Positions 6,821 to 9,434 of a stretch of 9,434 nucleotides of DNA are shown in pieces; positions within the stretch are counted from its first letter, which is position 1, and every line of letters starts with the position of its first letter. Under the pieces are notes generated by a model. It ran no database searches. It was not told where the DNA came from and was given only the letters and a program-made list of their open reading frames with translations. Source of the DNA: CAZEAN01 sp964510225 (lineage in GTDB: Bacteria > Planctomycetota > Planctomycetia > Isosphaerales > Isosphaeraceae); the NCBI GenBank assembly GCA_964510225.1, contig CAZEAN010000179.1, forward strand, positions 1 to 9,434. The letters are read 5' to 3'. Both the position numbers and the translations under genes were made by a program.

Positions 6821-7653
6821 AGCCAAGACCGAGAAACGCTGGACCTTCCGCGACGGTCGGGTCGAACCGGACCTTGATCTATCAAGAATTTCCTGTCGAT
6901 CCCTTGCTCCGACCTTGGATTCTGGCCTATTGGGAATTCGGGACTGATCATTCCTTTGAGCATGTAGTCGTCCCTGACGGTTGTGCCAACATCGTCTGGG
7001 CCATCAGTGATCGAGTTCCCGATTTGTTCTTCCGAATCTTGGGACCTCGGTTCGGAGTTTTTGTCACTCCGGTCGAGGCTGGCGATTTCTACCGAGGGGT
7101 TCGGATTCAACCAGGAGCGTGCCAGGCTGTCTTGGGGATTGGAGCCCGCTCAGTGCTCAATTCGGTAAGAAATGCTGCCGAACATGCTCCAGCACTTGAC
7201 GCTGTCTTTGCTCGAGCAACACCCGAATCAAGCGAATGCAGGATCCCTTCGCTGGCGACCATTCAATCGATCCTCAAGACTCTGCTTCTTGATCAAGGAA
7301 CTCCACCAGATCTAGTCGTCCAAGATCTCGTGACGGAGATTGTCCAGAACCCGAATCAGGTGTTGGATCGATCGCTTGAGGAGCGCCATGGGTTGAGCCT
7401 CCGACAATTGCAGCGCCGGTTCAAGAACTCTGTTGGCCTGACCATGAAGCAGTTTGCTCGGATCCGACGGGTCCGTGATCTTCTTGCCGACTTGATCGAG
7501 CCGAACCCCGCCTCTTGGGCTGAACTCGCCGCCAAGCTCGGTTTTTCGGATCAATCGCACCTGATCCGTGAGCTACAGGAACTCTCCGGAGCCTCCCCTT
7601 CACCTCTCCTCGATCGACTTGAGGCAATTACTCACCGGGATGTCCACCCCTGA
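6817..7653 (+). CDS. AraC-family transcriptional regulator
   Basis: A 278-residue protein. The N-terminal part (about 22-130) starts with LIYQEFPVDPLLRPWILAYW and contains VVPDGCANIVW, which fits the small-molecule-sensing N-terminal domain common in AraC regulators of this type (DUF6597-like, from memory). The C-terminal part (about 175-270) has both helix-turn-helix units: SLEERHGLSLRQLQRRFKNSVG, and AAKLGFSDQSHLIRELQELSG, the AraC signature. It should bind DNA in the cytoplasm and regulate nearby genes in response to an unknown ligand. The ATG at 6817 overlaps the propeller gene's TGA as ATGA. No clear Shine-Dalgarno site precedes it, so translation probably depends on the upstream gene. 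The first 18 residues are low in conserved features, so the true start could be a little downstream. Control of this same operon is the obvious hypothesis but is not shown by the sequence. Confidence 0.92.
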   Translation: MKPRPRNAGPSATVGSNRTLIYQEFPVDPLLRPWILAYWEFGTDHSFEHVVVPDGCANIVWAISDRVPDLFFRILGPRFGVFVTPVEAGDFYRGVRIQPGACQAVLGIGARSVLNSVRNAAEHAPALDAVFARATPESSECRIPSLATIQSILKTLLLDQGTPPDLVVQDLVTEIVQNPNQVLDRSLEERHGLSLRQLQRRFKNSVGLTMKQFARIRRVRDLLADLIEPNPASWAELAAKLGFSDQSHLIRELQELSGASPSPLLDRLEAITHRDVHP

Positions 7654-7747
7654 GATCCAACCCCGACGTCAAGCAACTGTACAGATCCCCGCGACGGTCT
7701 CCGATCCAGCAACCGGTTTCATTGGTATTGTTCCGGATGCTGACTAC

Positions 7748-7823
7748 CTCTGTTGCATTGAGGGCAACGCAACTGCAAACAGAGCCATCGTGGCGGATCA
7801 CGAGGATCCTGCCACGATGGCTC
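7748..7823. terminator. Double hairpin between convergent genes, probable bidirectional terminator
   Basis: Hairpin A pairs CTCTGTT (7748-7754) with AACAGAG (7778-7784) and extends by GCA/TGC after a one-base bulge. Hairpin B pairs GAGCCATCGTGGC (7782-7794) perfectly with GCCACGATGGCTC (7811-7823); inside it GGATC (7795-7799) pairs with GATCC (7805-7809), leaving a 5-nt loop. B is the strongest stem in the window. The arms of A and B share three bases (7782-7784). The site lies between the AraC gene stop (7653) and the subtilase stop (7864), which face each other. There is no proper T-run after the stems in either direction (a 6-A run at about 7829 lies on the wrong side for plus-strand use), so the mechanism may be Rho-assisted or the stem may protect 3' ends. 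Confidence 0.55.
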
Positions 7824-7863
7824 GACTCCAAAAAACAGCACATCAAACAATCTTCAGACGGAC

Positions 7864-9434
7864 TCAGTCGAGTCGAGAGCGTCGTTGGATGGTCGGCATC
7901 CGTTCGAGTTCGCCGCGGTTATCATTGATCCGGTTCGGTTGCGTTCTTGGACTACGGAGTTGACGTGCCCCTTGACTCCGTTCGCGGAGTGCTGCCTCAC
8001 GGGCGGCCATGTCCCGAGTCGATCCACTACGATTCCGCATTCTCGCGTTTTGGAGAAGACTGCCCGTGGTGGAGCTGGAAGGCTCTTGAACGGTGGCAAT
8101 CACCGAAAGAACGCCACCATCGAGCTGTACTTCGCCTCCCGTTAGAAACGCGTTCCACTCGATCCGGTGCCGACCGGCCGGAAGTCTAGTTCCGTGCGTA
8201 ATAGTGAAGCTCTGCCAGAGATCGGCCTGAGGAATGCTCTGGTAGCGAAGGGCGTCGTCCCAAGCCCCAGGTTCTGATGCTGCGAACAGTCCGATGTCCA
8301 AGAGTACGTCGTCCATGTCGCTCTTCAGGCTCGTGTTACCGCTTACCATCACTTCGGCTTCTCCAGGGAGGTCGATCTCGATTGCCGCAATTAGTGGATC
8401 ACTTGTTGTGAGCACCACACTACCGGGTCCGAAGGTCTCGGAGACAATGATCACACTGTTGTTCGGCTCGTCGCCCCCATCACAACCTTCGCAGAGGAAC
8501 TCAATATCGAGCGTACCACCAGTGACACAGACTCCACTAAGGTCACTTGCGGGTCGGGCTTCTTCAAGGAGCTTATCTCTTAATTCAAGATGACTGTACC
8601 CTTCATAGTCAGACGATCCCCACATTAATGCGAGCGCTCCAGAGACATGCGGCGTCGCCATCGATGTGCCATTGTAGGCAGCCAGCTCATCGTTCGGGAC
8701 GGTGCTCAGGATGTTCTGACCGGGAGCCGCCAAATCAACAGACGTCGCCCCATAATTGCTGAACACGGTGCGTTTTTCTTGACCAGGACTATCGGGCTCT
8801 TCGACCGCAGCCACCGAAATGACATTCGGTACTTCGTAGGACGAAGGGTAGTATGGATCTAAATCATTATCGTCACCTCTTCCATCAAAGCCGCCATTCC
8901 CAGCCGCGGCGACAAAAAGTGCCCCAGTGTCGTTTGCTTCTTGAATCGCACTTTCGAGGGGAGGACTGTAACTCCCACCTCCCCAACTGTTGTTCAAGAT
9001 CCGGGCGCCGTTGTCGATCGCGTAGTAGATTGAGTCGATTGCGTCCGCTGTAGAACCTCCACGGGGCCCCAGGAACTTGACGGGCATGATTTGGACGTTC
9101 CAGCAAACGCCGACAACATCGAGACCGTTGTTACCTACAGCGCCGATTGTCCCGGCAACGTGAGTGCCGTGGCTATCGTCGTCTGGATCATCAAACACGG
9201 TGTTGTCGTTATGGAAAAAATCCCACCCTTGAATATCATCGACGTACCCATTGCCGTCGTCATCAATCCCGGTCGTTCCGTTGAGTTCTGCCTCGTTGAT
9301 CCAGATATTTTCACGCAAATCACGATGATTTGCTTGTATCCCCGAATCGATCACGGCGACGATCACCGGTGAGTCGGTCACGCCCCCCCAAGCTATTGGT
9401 GCATTGATGTTCTTCATTCCCCATATATATATAT
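7864..9434 (-). CDS. S8 family subtilisin-like serine protease (N-terminus cut by window edge)
   Basis: Numbering from the Met at 9417, the catalytic triad is D24 (VIDSGI), H83 (SHGTHVAG) and S252 (GTSMATPH), with oxyanion-hole N174 (AAAGNGG), so the enzyme should be active. A calcium-type loop DDDGNGYVDD lies at 52-61. The domain ends near residue 305. A beta-rich region follows (about 317-447), then an arginine-rich tail (458-517). The frame stays open past the Met at 9417 to the window end, reading IYIWGMKNINAPIAW; WGM...I.AP.AW is the usual entry to a mature subtilase domain. The real start, with signal peptide and any propeptide, therefore lies outside. The product is expected to be secreted and to hydrolyse proteins; the substrate is unknown. 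It converges on the AraC gene and looks like a separate transcription unit. Confidence 0.93.
   Translation of the reverse strand, partial: IYIWGMKNINAPIAWGGVTDSPVIVAVIDSGIQANHRDLRENIWINEAELNGTTGIDDDGNGYVDDIQGWDFFHNDNTVFDDPDDDSHGTHVAGTIGAVGNNGLDVVGVCWNVQIMPVKFLGPRGGSTADAIDSIYYAIDNGARILNNSWGGGSYSPPLESAIQEANDTGALFVAAAGNGGFDGRGDDNDLDPYYPSSYEVPNVISVAAVEEPDSPGQEKRTVFSNYGATSVDLAAPGQNILSTVPNDELAAYNGTSMATPHVSGALALMWGSSDYEGYSHLELRDKLLEEARPASDLSGVCVTGGTLDIEFLCEGCDGGDEPNNSVIIVSETFGPGSVVLTTSDPLIAAIEIDLPGEAEVMVSGNTSLKSDMDDVLLDIGLFAASEPGAWDDALRYQSIPQADLWQSFTITHGTRLPAGRHRIEWNAFLTGGEVQLDGGVLSVIATVQEPSSSTTGSLLQNARMRNRSGSTRDMAAREAALRERSQGARQLRSPRTQPNRINDNRGELERMPTIQRRSRLD
9423..9434. repeat. AT dinucleotide repeat at the window edge
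   Basis: Six AT units end the window, inside the open frame of the subtilase, where they encode alternating Ile and Tyr on the minus strand. Such a run is out of character for this GC-rich coding DNA, and it may be where an assembly or contig breaks. Confidence 0.8.

Noticed and set aside
7568..7963. 131-residue plus-strand frame across the convergent gap
   Set aside because: It begins inside the AraC gene in another frame, crosses both hairpins, and ends inside the antisense of the protease; the composition is not protein-like.
1..9434. CRISPR array, tRNA or rRNA genes, transposase or prophage genes
   Set aside because: No regularly spaced repeats, RNA-gene landmarks or mobile-element proteins were seen on either strand; the only close repeat is the TPR duplication.

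Overview
The window looks like a fragment of a Planctomycetota chromosome, with gene content closest to the Isosphaera/Gemmata side of the phylum. The case rests on family recognition: a DUF1552 protein next to a large DUF1587/1595/1592/1588/1585 haem-motif protein, a TPR tail of the kind found on planctomycete Ser/Thr kinases, an exported FG-GAP/VCBS propeller protein, and a secreted subtilase with a DDDGNGYVDD loop. The DNA is moderately GC-rich and codes densely on one strand. No RNA genes, CRISPR arrays or insertion sequences were seen.

Layout. Positions 1-905 (+) are the 3' part of a TPR gene whose start lies before the window, probably the tail of a Hanks-type Ser/Thr kinase; two of its TPR units share a perfect 55-bp repeat. 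Positions 906-1176 are intergenic and hold a perfect 8-bp stem and a direct repeat. Positions 1177-7653 carry five tightly packed plus-strand genes: a Tat-exported DUF1552 protein; a Sec-exported protein with two CxxCH motifs and the planctomycete DUF1587-DUF1585 domain series; a small acidic protein of unknown function with a probable TTG start; a Sec-exported seven-motif FG-GAP propeller protein; and an AraC-type regulator whose ATG overlaps the propeller gene's stop codon (ATGA). Positions 7654-7863 lie between convergent genes and hold two adjoining strong hairpins. Positions 7864-9434 (-) are an S8 subtilase, cut at its N-terminus by the window edge, where the sequence ends in an AT repeat.

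How the genes may work together. The DUF1552 and DUF1592 genes are a recurring planctomycete pair, both exported, so they probably act together outside the cytoplasm, plausibly in redox-linked handling of a polymer substrate; neither family has an assigned reaction that I can name. The propeller protein and the AraC regulator form a second, translationally coupled pair, and the short gaps suggest one co-transcribed unit of five genes. The subtilase and the kinase tail look independent of it. The best candidates for something undescribed are this five-gene unit, its small acidic protein, and the middle region of the DUF1592 protein. Nothing in the sequence proves a new defence or mobile system.
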